A stretch of 64,000 bases of DNA from Pirellulaceae bacterium. Lineage in GTDB: Bacteria; Planctomycetota; Planctomycetia; Pirellulales; Pirellulaceae. The notes beneath the pieces were generated by a model. It was not told where the DNA came from. It saw nothing but the letters and a program-made list of their open reading frames with translations, and did no database searches. The translations under genes were made by a program, and so were the position numbers. The stretch is from positions 125,156 through 189,155 of the forward strand of contig JAHDXO010000011.1 in the NCBI GenBank assembly GCA_023382975.1, given 5' to 3'. Below, piece after piece: positions 33,096 through 42,067 of the stretch. The first letter of the stretch is position 1. Each line of letters begins with the position of its first letter.

Positions 33096-33620
33096 TCATG
33101 CATCATCCGGGCTAGCGATATCGGTAGTCAGGTACTTCGTCCAGAAAGCGAAGTTCGACGAGTCGTCGTTGCCGGAGGCGAAGCCGAAGTCCCGGTAGAG
33201 TTGCCGGGCGATGTGGTTGTCGTTGCGGACTTCGAGGGTCATTTTGCAGCAACCGCGCTGGACGGCCTGCTGTTGGGCTGCGTGCAGCAACGCGCGTCCT
33301 GCGCCGCAGCCCCGCGACTCGGGACGCACGGCCAAATCATGGATGTTCAGCAGCGGCCGAGCGGCAAATGTCGAGAATCCGACGAAGCAAACGGCGATCC
33401 CAACCGCCGAAGACTCGTCGAACGCCAGCAGAATTAACGACGTCGGGTGTTCGCGAAGCCCGGGAAGCAGACGACCGCGGACGTCCTCGGCCAGCGGTGC
33501 TGCCTGACCAAGGGGTTCGCGCGAATACATATCGAGCAATTCCACCACGTGGTAGCCATCTTCGGGAAGGTTCAGGTCGGCGAGGCGAACTCGAATCGCG
33601 GCGCGAGGCTGGTCGTTCAT
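33096..33620 (-). CDS. GNAT-family N-acetyltransferase
   Basis: The 174-residue protein shows the GNAT core: LLNIHDLAVRPESRGCGAGRALLHAA gives the acetyl-CoA motif (R-G-x-G-x-G as RGCGAG), followed by MTLEVRNDNHIARQLYRDFGF, motif B. It would acetylate an amine on an unknown substrate. The start lies 1 base after the stop of the diadenylate cyclase homologue, so the two are cotranscribed. Substrate cannot be inferred. Confidence 0.88.
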   Translation of the reverse strand: MNDQPRAAIRVRLADLNLPEDGYHVVELLDMYSREPLGQAAPLAEDVRGRLLPGLREHPTSLILLAFDESSAVGIAVCFVGFSTFAARPLLNIHDLAVRPESRGCGAGRALLHAAQQQAVQRGCCKMTLEVRNDNHIARQLYRDFGFASGNDDSSNFAFWTKYLTTDIASPDDA

Positions 33621-33621
33621 C

Positions 33622-34626
33622 TTACTCGGCAGGGGTAGCTGGACGTTCGTATTCGAAATCTTTCCACTTCATCGCGCGCTGGAACGGCTCCGCCCGCAGC
33701 ACGACCTCGCCGTTCTGAAACAAACGGACGGTACCGCTGGTCTGGCTGACAACGACCGAGATGGCTTTGGTGTTCTTCGAGATCGCCGCACCGGCCCAGT
33801 GGCGTGCGCCGAGTCCCTTGGACAAGGTCAGATTGGCGTGCAGTGCGTCGACCAACTGGCACGACCTTTCGACGGTACCGTCCGCCGCCACGATAAAGGC
33901 GCCATCCAGGGGTGCGATCTCCTTGATCGCTTCACGGACCCGAAGGTCCTGAAGGTTGCGTTCCTTGCGGCTGTAGCCTTTGACCGGATCGAAGCCGGCG
34001 GGATGGCAGTGGTTCATCACGCGGCGCGAGTCGCCGACGATAAACAGCGTCCCGACGGGATTGCCCTCGCGGCCCTCGCGGCCGATCTCCAGCGCGATGT
34101 CCAAGACCAGCTTGAGCGTTTCCAGCGGCACGCTGGTTTCCAGCTTGCGCAGATCGCGGGCGGTCAGTCGGCCCAAGTGTTCCGCCAGACGGATGTAGCT
34201 GATGGAATCGATGCTTCCCGGTTCGAATCCGCTGTAGACGGCGACCACGACGGAATTGGGCGCGAGCGTTTCCTGGGCGACACTCTCCAGCAGAGCCTGT
34301 TCTAGTTTGTGGAACACCGGGGCGCCCTCCATCTCGACCACCACGGGCTCGATGCCCTGGTCGCGGGCTCCCGCGAGTTCCTCGATGCGATCCGCGACCG
34401 CCAGGATCTTCGCGGTTCCGGCCAACTGCTTCAGTTGGCCCCAGTCCGTCGGCCCGTCCAGCACGACGAGAATGGCATCCGCCTCGCCGCTGGTACAGAT
34501 CTGCACCGCGAGAGCATAGATCGTCGCGAACTGTTTGGTGAACTTCTGTGATTTCATCCGGCGAAGAACGGCGTCTGCAGAGGCGACTTGCGGGCGGGAC
34601 AACGACCCGTACATGCGGGCTGCCAT
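33622..34626 (-). CDS. DisA_N-type diadenylate cyclase homologue
   Basis: The 334-residue protein has a C-terminal DAC domain: DGAFIVAADGTVERSC with the DGA motif at 241-243, then LTLSKGLGARHWAGAAISK, where the usual RHR motif reads RHW (275-277), and TKAISVVVSQTSGTVRLF. DAC enzymes make cyclic di-AMP from two ATP. The first ~150 residues are an alpha/beta domain I do not recognise, ahead of a region containing SVVVAVYSGFEPG. The third Arg of the motif is replaced, so activity must be tested. It follows the toroid-like gene with 9 bases between them and precedes GNAT. A candidate c-di-AMP phosphodiesterase is at 14.7-16.5 kb. Confidence 0.82.
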   Translation of the reverse strand: MAARMYGSLSRPQVASADAVLRRMKSQKFTKQFATIYALAVQICTSGEADAILVVLDGPTDWGQLKQLAGTAKILAVADRIEELAGARDQGIEPVVVEMEGAPVFHKLEQALLESVAQETLAPNSVVVAVYSGFEPGSIDSISYIRLAEHLGRLTARDLRKLETSVPLETLKLVLDIALEIGREGREGNPVGTLFIVGDSRRVMNHCHPAGFDPVKGYSRKERNLQDLRVREAIKEIAPLDGAFIVAADGTVERSCQLVDALHANLTLSKGLGARHWAGAAISKNTKAISVVVSQTSGTVRLFQNGEVVLRAEPFQRAMKWKDFEYERPATPAE

Positions 34627-34635
34627 ATCGTAGAC

Positions 34636-35784
34636 TTAAGGCGTCCGCGAAACAATATCGGCAGCGGAGCGATTTCCAAGAATTATGGCCTGCCCGAGTT
34701 GTTCCGCGCGGCGGCCCGGCTGGCCGCCAAACATCCGCTCGTCGTACAACGCCAAGGCGTGAATCGCGTGGCCTTGAGCCCCGATGTCCCATTTTCGATG
34801 CCGGCCTTCCCAGAGGAGATTCGCCAGGTATTCGACCGCTCGGATCACCTGTGGATCCGCCAGTTGTTCGTCGGGCAACGAATGGGCAAGCCACTCCAGC
34901 ACGTGGCCGCTGGTGTTCAGTCTCCGTTGCAGGTCCGCTTGGCTCTCCGGTCGTTCGAACCAAGCCGTACTGAAACTGCCGTCAGCGTTCTGCAAACGGA
35001 AGACGTAGCGGTGGTAGTCTTCCAGGTACTGCTGGGCCCGCGCCCATTGCCCGTCGATCGGTTTGCCTTCCCGCTGCCGTCCCCGAACCGCGTAGCTGAA
35101 TCCGGTCAGTCGGTGCGTGCCGCCGCAACAAGCGCCGATCACCGGTTGCGCCAACTCTTCGCGAACCAGGCGAGCGATGTCCCAAACCTGTCCGTCGGGC
35201 GTCTGCCATGACGAATCCGAATCCAGATAGTGGGACAGGCCGATCAGCTTGAACGTCAACTCGGTCCCTGCGACACACGACGATTTCTCGGATTCCACCA
35301 GGTCCAGGACCGACATCTGACGCCCGGCGACCAGCAGAGGATAATCGATCTTGACGCGGGACTGGGCGAGAATTGCGAGAAACTGACCTTCGTGGCCTTG
35401 ATAGCCCGGCCCCATTCGCAGACGCAGCCGGCCACCATGCAGGTACGCCATCCGCATGCCGTAACACGGCTCGTTGGCGCACAGCCAAGCGATTGCATTG
35501 ACCCGCTGGCGGTTCACCAGCAGCGGCGTGTCGACGCCAAAACCGATGATGCAGTGCATCACTCCCCACGGGCTGCGTTCCAGGTTGTTCTCTGGACGAT
35601 GGAAGTAGAACGCCAGCGTTTGGCGGACTCTCGCCCGCAACTGCTGCATCTCGGGGCTCAGCGCCGGGTCTTCGCGACGCTCCGAGCCGGCCACGACCGA
35701 ATCGGAATCCTGCCCGCGCAGCGCGAGCGGTGTCAAGCAAATCAGGGCGAGCCCAACGGCAAGTCGTGTGATCCTGTCCAGCAT
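34636..35784 (-). CDS. Secreted alpha/alpha-toroid-like protein
   Basis: The start at 35784 has GGAAGGGA just upstream and yields a signal peptide (MLDRITRLAVGLALICLTPL, then ALRGQ). A longer in-frame opening upstream runs over the next gene and is rejected. The mature 360 residues contain helical segments with FSTAWFERPESQADLQRRLNTSGHVLEWLAHSLPD (residues about 300-335) and CCGGTHRLTGFSYAV. These suggest a squalene-cyclase/prenyltransferase-like toroid as in many planctomycete secreted proteins. No catalytic residues identified. It heads the toroid - DAC - GNAT unit. Confidence 0.65.
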   Translation of the reverse strand: MLDRITRLAVGLALICLTPLALRGQDSDSVVAGSERREDPALSPEMQQLRARVRQTLAFYFHRPENNLERSPWGVMHCIIGFGVDTPLLVNRQRVNAIAWLCANEPCYGMRMAYLHGGRLRLRMGPGYQGHEGQFLAILAQSRVKIDYPLLVAGRQMSVLDLVESEKSSCVAGTELTFKLIGLSHYLDSDSSWQTPDGQVWDIARLVREELAQPVIGACCGGTHRLTGFSYAVRGRQREGKPIDGQWARAQQYLEDYHRYVFRLQNADGSFSTAWFERPESQADLQRRLNTSGHVLEWLAHSLPDEQLADPQVIRAVEYLANLLWEGRHRKWDIGAQGHAIHALALYDERMFGGQPGRRAEQLGQAIILGNRSAADIVSRTP

Positions 35785-35870
35785 GATCCCTTCCATCCGC
35801 AAATCCGAAACGCATGCCGTTTCCGTCCACACGTACTTATCGGCAGACCGGGGGAAGCGACCGGACTGAA

Positions 35871-36953
35871 TCAATCGGGTTGGGCCGGATCCACTACCAA
35901 CAGACGAGACGAGAAATTCTCCGCGATACCGTCTTCGCCGTCCGCACGCTGATCGCGGAACTGCAGGATTTGCGAACCGTTCATTCCCTGCGGCAATTTG
36001 CCCAAGTGGCACACCGGTTCGCCGGGACAGACCGCGGGCAGCGTCGTCATGCCTAGCACGATGCTGTCGAACGGCGCCTGCAAGACGTTCTGCTCGTGCC
36101 CCAACAGATCGGTATTGGTCGCCAGCGGTTGGGCCGTCTCCACGATGTCGCCCGGTTTGACGTGGAACCGCAAGAACCCGCCGCGTTCGGCGCGGATCCA
36201 CTTGGTTCTCTCGATCACGGTCGTGAACCGAGGTGGATCGGGCTGGCCGTCAAGCATCCCGAGGCGGCGAAGCACGTTGGTAACCCCGCGAACTGCCGCC
36301 GCCACAATGGCCGGTTCGACCTTCCAGACTTCGCCACCCTCCATGATGATCGTGGGGCATCCGGCCGCGCAGGCCTCGCGGCGCAAGGCTCCCTGCGGGC
36401 CTCTGGCGTTCATAATGATCTCGCAACCGAACGCCTCGGCCAGTCGCCGCACGCCGTCGTCACTCATGTCGCCGCGCACGGTGGGATAGTTCGTGCGGCG
36501 GATTGCGGCGGTGTGCAGGTCGATGCCGTAGTCACACCGCAGGACGATTTCGTCGAAGATGGTCCGCGCCATTCGGCTTGCCAAGCTGCCTCGCGCCGAT
36601 CCGGGAAAACAGCGGTTCAGATCGCGCCGATCCGGCAGGTAGCGCGCGTGCCGGTCAAACGAGAGGATATTCAGCACCGGCACCAGGATCAAATTGCCCC
36701 GCGCCAGTATCAAGCCGGGATCTTGGATCAGATTCCGAACCGCGCCCGTGCCGTTGATCTCATCGCCGTGCAGCGCAGCGGTGACGAACACGGTCGGACC
36801 ATCGCGCGGTCCGCGGCGGATTTGCAGCGGAATCTGGACCGTCATTCCGCTGTAGCTCTCGCTGACGGCCAGCTTCACATCGCGGGTCTGTCCTAACTCG
36901 ATGCGCTGACCGTTCCAGTCATCAATCGGTTTCTTTTCCGGGGCTTCGGACAT
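35871..36953 (-). CDS. Succinylglutamate desuccinylase/aspartoacylase family
   Basis: With the start at 36953 (MSEAPEKKPIDDWNG) the protein has 360 residues. The zinc carboxypeptidase-like site is visible: TAALHGDEINGTGAVRNLI (His and Glu ligands), then RDLNRCFPGS, and YGIDLHTAA (the third ligand His). These enzymes remove acyl groups from amino acids. The C-terminal domain (about 265-360) is a beta-rich lipoyl-like fold (GGFLRFHVKPGDIVETAQPL). No signal peptide with this start. An upstream opening to 37079 would supply a hydrophobic leader but with no family support. Substrate unknown. Confidence 0.85.
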   Translation of the reverse strand: MSEAPEKKPIDDWNGQRIELGQTRDVKLAVSESYSGMTVQIPLQIRRGPRDGPTVFVTAALHGDEINGTGAVRNLIQDPGLILARGNLILVPVLNILSFDRHARYLPDRRDLNRCFPGSARGSLASRMARTIFDEIVLRCDYGIDLHTAAIRRTNYPTVRGDMSDDGVRRLAEAFGCEIIMNARGPQGALRREACAAGCPTIIMEGGEVWKVEPAIVAAAVRGVTNVLRRLGMLDGQPDPPRFTTVIERTKWIRAERGGFLRFHVKPGDIVETAQPLATNTDLLGHEQNVLQAPFDSIVLGMTTLPAVCPGEPVCHLGKLPQGMNGSQILQFRDQRADGEDGIAENFSSRLLVVDPAQPD

Positions 36954-37091
36954 CGGCGGGCTTGCGCAACTTTTCGGTGGCGTGCTCCTGGTAGCGGCTG
37001 GTCCAAAACACGCGGACCAGCTTAGCACCAATTCCAGCAGCGGTACAGACCGAACCCCGGCGACAGCCGCACCGGGCATCTTCGCTGGGGT

Positions 37092-38684
37092 TCAGGGACT
37101 CGCGGTTCGCTCGATGCGGAAGATCCGCTTGGCAGTGAACTCGCGGCCATGCATGTCGACCGTGCGCACCTTGATCAAATGCAGTCCGGTTCCGAGTCCG
37201 TCCGGCAGATTGGCGGCCCAGATGTGCGTCGAGGGGTGCGGTTTCGACAAGTCGATCCATGGGTTGTCGGCCAGTTGCTGATCGATGTCGTACAGCCGAC
37301 GGTATGCGGGATCCTCGACCGCCGCCTGTTTCATGGTAATCCATTGCCCGTCATCCACGCTCATCTCGACGGTTGACCGCTGCGATCCGTTGAACACGTT
37401 GACCAGCACCTCGGTCTTGGACGCTTCGGCCAGCGAGACAAACCCGGGCGCGTGAATCTGCATCTGGTAGTCGCGGTCGCGGCCCGCGGCCTTGTAGTCC
37501 AGCGTGTAATCTGTGCCGTCGAACGTGATGACCGAGTATCCGTTGGGTCCGCCGTCGGTCATCGTGGCATGGGGGATTCCCCGTTCGTCCGGAGCACCTC
37601 GCCACCAACTGCCGCACGCCGTGACGTTCACAATGTGATGATGCGGTTCCGGACCTTGCCAGCCATCGTCGCGCGTGATGAAACGGTGTTCGTGGGTATG
37701 CGTGTGGCCCGAGATTGAGATGCAGAACCGCCGTTTCTCGATCAAGCGATACAACTCCTGCCGGTCTTGGACACCGGGCAAGGGAATGTGCATCATCAAC
37801 ACCACCAATTGATCGTCGGGAACGCCAGCCAAGTCGTTGCGGATAAACTCCAATTGCTCGGTTCCAATCCCGCCGCGATAGGTTCCTCGGCCGTTGCGGC
37901 TGTCGATCAGCCACTCGACGTCGTCCAGTACCAGGAAGTGCGTGGGGCCGTAGTCGAAACTGTAGTACGGCGGACCGAAAACCCGCTCGAACGTCTCGTC
38001 ACTGTGCCGGTCGTGCTGGGCCTCGAAATTCAGGTCGTGGTTGCCGATCACGTTGTACCACGGGATGCCCAGGACACCGATCGTTTGAGCCATCGGCTCC
38101 AGCAGGTCCAGGTTGTCGAACACAATGTCGCCCAGTGTCACTCCGAAGGCCGCCTTCGTGCCGATCAATTCCTGAACGACATCGTTGGCCAGATATTCGA
38201 TTTCGCGTTTGTCCCGAGGCTGAGTATCCCCGAACAACACCGCTTGGAACTTGTCCGGCTCGTCTTGCGGATAGAGAGGAAAATCCACCGAGGCAGGCAA
38301 GGGCCCGGTGGGGGCAACTCCGGGGAATTGGGATTCGGGCGAGCCGTTGGGTTTGTGGATGTAGTAGAACCTCGGCAGATTGGCTTCGTCGAGCGGAGTC
38401 CGCCAACCCCGCGGCTTCAGAACAAACAGGATCGTGTCGTCGTCCACGGTCAGCTCATACTGGCCCGACTCGTTCGTCGTTGCGATTTCGCGCCCGTTGG
38501 AGACGCGGATTCCGGCCAGGGGCTTGTCGGCTTGGTCGAAGACCTGGTTGTCGTTCGCATCGTGGAACACGACCCCGCGCGCCCGAGTCGGTTCGGCGCC
38601 GACCTCCGCGCCGGATACGGAATCCACCACTCCAAGGAATGTCAAGAGCGAGATTACCGACCCGCCAATTCTCCAGAACGTCAT
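37092..38684 (-). CDS. Secreted calcineurin-like phosphoesterase
   Basis: The start at 38684 is preceded by AAAGGGAAG, and the product begins with a signal peptide (MTFWRIGGSVISLLTFLGVV). The order is: an N-terminal SdrD_B-like beta domain (GVVFHDANDNQVFDQADKPL, MetallophosN-type), a metallophosphoesterase domain with FGDTQPRDK, GVTLGDIVFD, VIGNHDLNF and SISGHTHTHEHRF, and a C-terminal beta domain (MetallophosC-type). All five metal-binding motifs (D-x-Q/H, GDxxxD, GNHD, H, GHTH) are present, so it should be catalytically competent. It hydrolyses phosphate esters outside the cytoplasm; substrate unknown. Confidence 0.9.
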   Translation of the reverse strand: MTFWRIGGSVISLLTFLGVVDSVSGAEVGAEPTRARGVVFHDANDNQVFDQADKPLAGIRVSNGREIATTNESGQYELTVDDDTILFVLKPRGWRTPLDEANLPRFYYIHKPNGSPESQFPGVAPTGPLPASVDFPLYPQDEPDKFQAVLFGDTQPRDKREIEYLANDVVQELIGTKAAFGVTLGDIVFDNLDLLEPMAQTIGVLGIPWYNVIGNHDLNFEAQHDRHSDETFERVFGPPYYSFDYGPTHFLVLDDVEWLIDSRNGRGTYRGGIGTEQLEFIRNDLAGVPDDQLVVLMMHIPLPGVQDRQELYRLIEKRRFCISISGHTHTHEHRFITRDDGWQGPEPHHHIVNVTACGSWWRGAPDERGIPHATMTDGGPNGYSVITFDGTDYTLDYKAAGRDRDYQMQIHAPGFVSLAEASKTEVLVNVFNGSQRSTVEMSVDDGQWITMKQAAVEDPAYRRLYDIDQQLADNPWIDLSKPHPSTHIWAANLPDGLGTGLHLIKVRTVDMHGREFTAKRIFRIERTASP

Positions 38685-38997
38685 GAAATCTTCCCTTTCT
38701 GCTTCGTTTGCGTACCGTCTCTTCCGACGGAGGAACCGGACGGCACGAAAATCGGGTTTTCTCCGATCAACCCGCCTCGGCACCATCCAGCTCACTATTG
38801 GAGCGAAGATTGTGAACAGGGCGTGAATATACCATGAAAATTTGGAGAGTTTTTGACTTGGCACAATTTCGGGTTTGGGCGGCCTTCAAATGTTCGGCCA
38901 TGCCGCGGATGGCTGTTTATTCAGCAAGGGGAAAAAATTTCTCGATTGGAATCGCGAATGACTGGACTAAGCGGGTCTTGTTGTCTCTAATGCAGCT
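38685..38997. other. Divergent promoter region
   Basis: These 313 bases lie between two outward-facing genes (phosphoesterase on minus, apbE on plus) and are visibly more AT-rich than the surroundings. The promoters of both should be here; a TTGACT at about 38852 and a TATATT on the minus strand near 38829 are weak candidates. No RNA gene recognised. Confidence 0.45.
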
Positions 38998-40119
38998 ATG
39001 AAGAACTGCCCTCTAATTAGTGCCGCCGGAGTTTTGGTCTTGATCATCCTGGTGATCATTGGCCAGTGGCAGATCTCCATGGATCGGGGCGACACGGCGG
39101 TCGTCGTGATGCACCATCCCGATGATGTGATGGGCACGAATTGCGCGTTGGCCGCGGTGGTGGCTCATCACAAGACGAACCGTGCCAAGGATGCGCTGGA
39201 CCGGGCCGAGGAGGTGTTGCGGCGGATCGAATCGCAGATGAGCAGTTGGCGGGACGATTCCGAGGTCGCCCGTTTTCGCGATGCCGAGGCAGGCTCGGAG
39301 ATCCGCGTTTCTCCGGACACTCTCGCGGTGATGTATGCGGCTCGAACTGCCTTCGAGCGCACCGGCCAAGCCTTTGACGTGACCTGCCGCCCGCAGTTGG
39401 AACTGTGGCGTCAAGCCGACCAATTGGACCAGGAACCTACCGCGGCGCAATTGTCCGAAGCGCGACTGGCTTCGTCTTGGGCCGGGATTCACCTGACCGC
39501 AACCGGGATCGTCAAGCACGAACCTCGTACAAGTCTCGATCTGGGAGGCATTGCCAAGGGCTATGCCATCGATCTGGCCTTGCAGTCACTTCGGCAAGCA
39601 GAGTTGCCGGGTGGTCTGGTCGATGTCGGCGGGGACTTGGCCTGCTTCGGCACTCAACCCGGCGGGCAACCCTGGCTGGTCGATGTGAAAGATCCCGACT
39701 TGCCTGGTTCGTTCGCTCGGCTGCAAATCGTGGATCGCGCGGTTGCCACAAGCGGCGATTACGCTCGACAGATCGAAATCGCCGGAAAGCGTTACAGCCA
39801 TATCATCGATCCTCGCACCGGACTCCCGGCCGATGCGGCCCGGTCGGCAACGGTGGTCGCTTCGACGGCGGTGATCGCGGACATCTGGGCGACCGCGCTC
39901 AGCGTCCTGGGGCCCGACGGATTCGACCGTCTGCCCGAAGGCGTTGAGGCGTTGATCATTTCCGCCGGCGAGCATGGCCGACGATTCATCTGCACGCCCG
40001 GTTTCCGCGACTTGCTGACCGCACCGATGCCGGAAGATTGGGAATGCCGGTCCGACGGACGCACCCAGGTTGCGGACAATCGGACCGAAGAGTCATCGTC
40101 GCAAGAGCAGTATCCGTAG
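38998..40119 (+). CDS. apbE: FAD:protein FMN transferase ApbE
   Basis: The 373-residue protein has an N-terminal membrane or lipidless signal segment (AAGVLVLIILVIIGQW) and the ApbE core: SLDLGGIAKGYAIDLALQSL, GLVDVGGDLACFG, and YSHIIDPRTGLPADAARSAT. ApbE transfers FMN from FAD to a Thr/Ser of target flavoproteins on the outer face of the membrane; it needs magnesium. The natural targets are RnfG and RnfD, encoded about 3 kb downstream on the other strand. The C-terminal 30 residues are disordered. Confidence 0.93.
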   Translation: MKNCPLISAAGVLVLIILVIIGQWQISMDRGDTAVVVMHHPDDVMGTNCALAAVVAHHKTNRAKDALDRAEEVLRRIESQMSSWRDDSEVARFRDAEAGSEIRVSPDTLAVMYAARTAFERTGQAFDVTCRPQLELWRQADQLDQEPTAAQLSEARLASSWAGIHLTATGIVKHEPRTSLDLGGIAKGYAIDLALQSLRQAELPGGLVDVGGDLACFGTQPGGQPWLVDVKDPDLPGSFARLQIVDRAVATSGDYARQIEIAGKRYSHIIDPRTGLPADAARSATVVASTAVIADIWATALSVLGPDGFDRLPEGVEALIISAGEHGRRFICTPGFRDLLTAPMPEDWECRSDGRTQVADNRTEESSSQEQYP

Positions 40120-40231
40120 CTGTCGTTCGCCGCATTTTCTCGACAAATCCCGGCAACTCTTGCCGTTCGGTCGACGACAACTCCCTTGGCTTTTCCCGGC
40201 GACCCACTCTATTCATCGAGGAATTCGACTC

Positions 40232-41128
40232 ATGGCATTTCAATCCAACTGGTTCGGCCATCCGCGTTTTGCGGTAGCGGCGACGGGCAACGGCGTGATC
40301 AAGAGGGGCGAGCGAGGCGCGCCTGTGGCCATTTTGCAGTATGCGCTTGTTCACCTCGGACATCCCCTGCCGCAATCGACCAAGTCCAACGGCAGCATGG
40401 ACGGGATCTTCGGCTCTGAAACTTTCGATGGCGTGAAGAGCTTTCAGAAGAAGACACTTCCCCACGAAACGCCCGACGGCAAGGTCGGCCCCAAGACTCT
40501 GGGCGAGTTCGACAAACGGCTTGTCAACGTCCCTGCTCCGGAACTTGCCTCGGCGGTTTGGGGCGATGCTCCGCCCGGTGTCCCTGGCCGGCCGCAAGAG
40601 GTCAGCCTGGGTCCGATCCAGGGCAGTCAGCAAGCGATCAAGCAGCCGCACGACATGGCTTGCTGGGCAGCCTGCCTGGCGTTCTGGGGACGCTATTGCC
40701 GAGGCGGACGCCCCCACCTGGCGCCGGGAAAGATCATTGCGCTGTACGGGCACCTGTCAGCGTCCGAGGGCCCGAAGATGGGCGGCATGCCCACGGGCGG
40801 CATCGCGCAGATTGTCGCCGACTTGGCCACGCCACAGAACGTCGCCAATCCTTCCGACACCACGCTGCGGTGGAGAGGGTTTGTCATCAGTCCCTTCTCC
40901 GTCTCTCGGCTGGACTACGACTGGCTCAAGGCCAACACAGGCGCTTCCAAAGCGCTCTACTTCGGCTACACAATCGGCGGCAGTTCCCACATCAACGTCA
41001 TTGGTCACTACGACTTTGAAGGAACGCCGCTTGTCTGGGCGATGGAACCGTGGGACGGTCAGTTCAAATTGCGCGAGATCGAATACTACCAGCAATCGAC
41101 GAGCAGTTTCGTGGTCACGCCGTACTGA
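40232..41128 (+). CDS. PG-binding domain plus papain-like cysteine peptidase
   Basis: With the start at 40232 (GAGGA upstream) the protein has 298 residues. Residues about 25-105 are a PG_binding_1 domain: IKRGERGAPVAILQYALVHL, then FGSETFDGVKSFQKK and GKVGPKTL. Residues about 140-298 resemble a C39/papain-like peptidase: DMACWAACLAFWGRY supplies the Cys, SSHINVIGHYDF the His, and WAMEPWDG the acidic partner. No signal peptide is present. It could be exported by a dedicated secretion route or act inside. Peptidoglycan or peptide hydrolysis is inferred from the domains. Confidence 0.75.
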   Translation: MAFQSNWFGHPRFAVAATGNGVIKRGERGAPVAILQYALVHLGHPLPQSTKSNGSMDGIFGSETFDGVKSFQKKTLPHETPDGKVGPKTLGEFDKRLVNVPAPELASAVWGDAPPGVPGRPQEVSLGPIQGSQQAIKQPHDMACWAACLAFWGRYCRGGRPHLAPGKIIALYGHLSASEGPKMGGMPTGGIAQIVADLATPQNVANPSDTTLRWRGFVISPFSVSRLDYDWLKANTGASKALYFGYTIGGSSHINVIGHYDFEGTPLVWAMEPWDGQFKLREIEYYQQSTSSFVVTPY

Positions 41129-41136
41129 ACGTCGGA

Positions 41137-42051
41137 CTAGCCCCACCAGTCGGTGCGGTCGACGGTTGTCTGGAAGTCGGCTTTGATCCGATCGGGCAGT
41201 TCTTCCCCGGCCAGTTTGGCCAAATCTTCCGGAGTAGGCTTTCCAACGTAGATCAGGCTCTCGCGCGGACACTTCTCGATTGCCTCAGCGAAGTCGCCTT
41301 CGTCCCGGTAAGCGTCGTAATCGATGACTGGCAGGCTGTTATCCATGCGCATCAGTTGGCTCTTCTTGGCGCACATCGAGCACGAGATGCAGCCGATCGG
41401 GCAGACCGCCTTGACCGCAAGACCGCCGTCCCGGTTCGAGCAGGCCACGACGAGCATTCGTTCGGCCTTGAAGGGAACCATCGAGATGATGTTCCGCGGA
41501 CAGGCTGCCGCGCACGCTTTGCAGCCGATGCAGTTGTCGTAGTCCACCACGGCCAGTCCGTCGACGACGTGGATCGCGTCGTAGTCGCATGCCCGGACAC
41601 AGTCGCCCAGGCCAAGGCAGCCGTAGGTGCAGCCCTGGTATCCGGCGACAAGGTTGGCGGCGGCACAAGTCGGCTCGCCAAGGTAAAGCGGTTTTTCGCG
41701 GGGCAAACGCTGGTCCTGCGTGGCCGCACAATGCACGACGGCCCGGTAGGGAAGCGCCGCGGTCGCCTCCTGCCCGGTGATCGCCGCCAGGGCGTTGACG
41801 CAACTGGCGCCGCCGGGGCCGCACAAGTTCAACGCCGCTTCCCCACTGGCGACGGCGGCGGCGTACTCCGAACAGCCCACATAGCCGCAGCCTCCGCAGT
41901 TCGCGCCCGGCAGCGCTTCGTTGATCGCTTCGACCAGCGGATCCACCGCGACATGGAACGCTTGATTGGCCCAGCCCAGCACGGCGGCCATGGCGACGGC
42001 CAGCAACAGCAGCAGCGTGGCGGACAACGTCAATGTGAAGACGATGGTCAT
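41137..42051 (-). CDS. rnfB: Rnf complex iron-sulfur subunit RnfB
   Basis: The 304-residue protein starts with one membrane helix (LTLSATLLLLLAVAMAAVLG), followed by the Rnf-type cluster motif CGGCGYVGC. Further Cys motifs follow (CLGLGDCVRAC, CIGCKACAAACP, CPIGCISCSMCAK), giving several [4Fe-4S] sites of two ferredoxin-like units. RnfB accepts electrons from ferredoxin for transfer through the ion-translocating complex. It is the last gene of the operon C-D-G-E-A-B; RnfB usually comes early in other orders, so the order here is one of the known alternatives. Confidence 0.95.
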   Translation of the reverse strand: MTIVFTLTLSATLLLLLAVAMAAVLGWANQAFHVAVDPLVEAINEALPGANCGGCGYVGCSEYAAAVASGEAALNLCGPGGASCVNALAAITGQEATAALPYRAVVHCAATQDQRLPREKPLYLGEPTCAAANLVAGYQGCTYGCLGLGDCVRACDYDAIHVVDGLAVVDYDNCIGCKACAAACPRNIISMVPFKAERMLVVACSNRDGGLAVKAVCPIGCISCSMCAKKSQLMRMDNSLPVIDYDAYRDEGDFAEAIEKCPRESLIYVGKPTPEDLAKLAGEELPDRIKADFQTTVDRTDWWG

Positions 42052-42067
42052 CGTTTCTTTGTACCCT

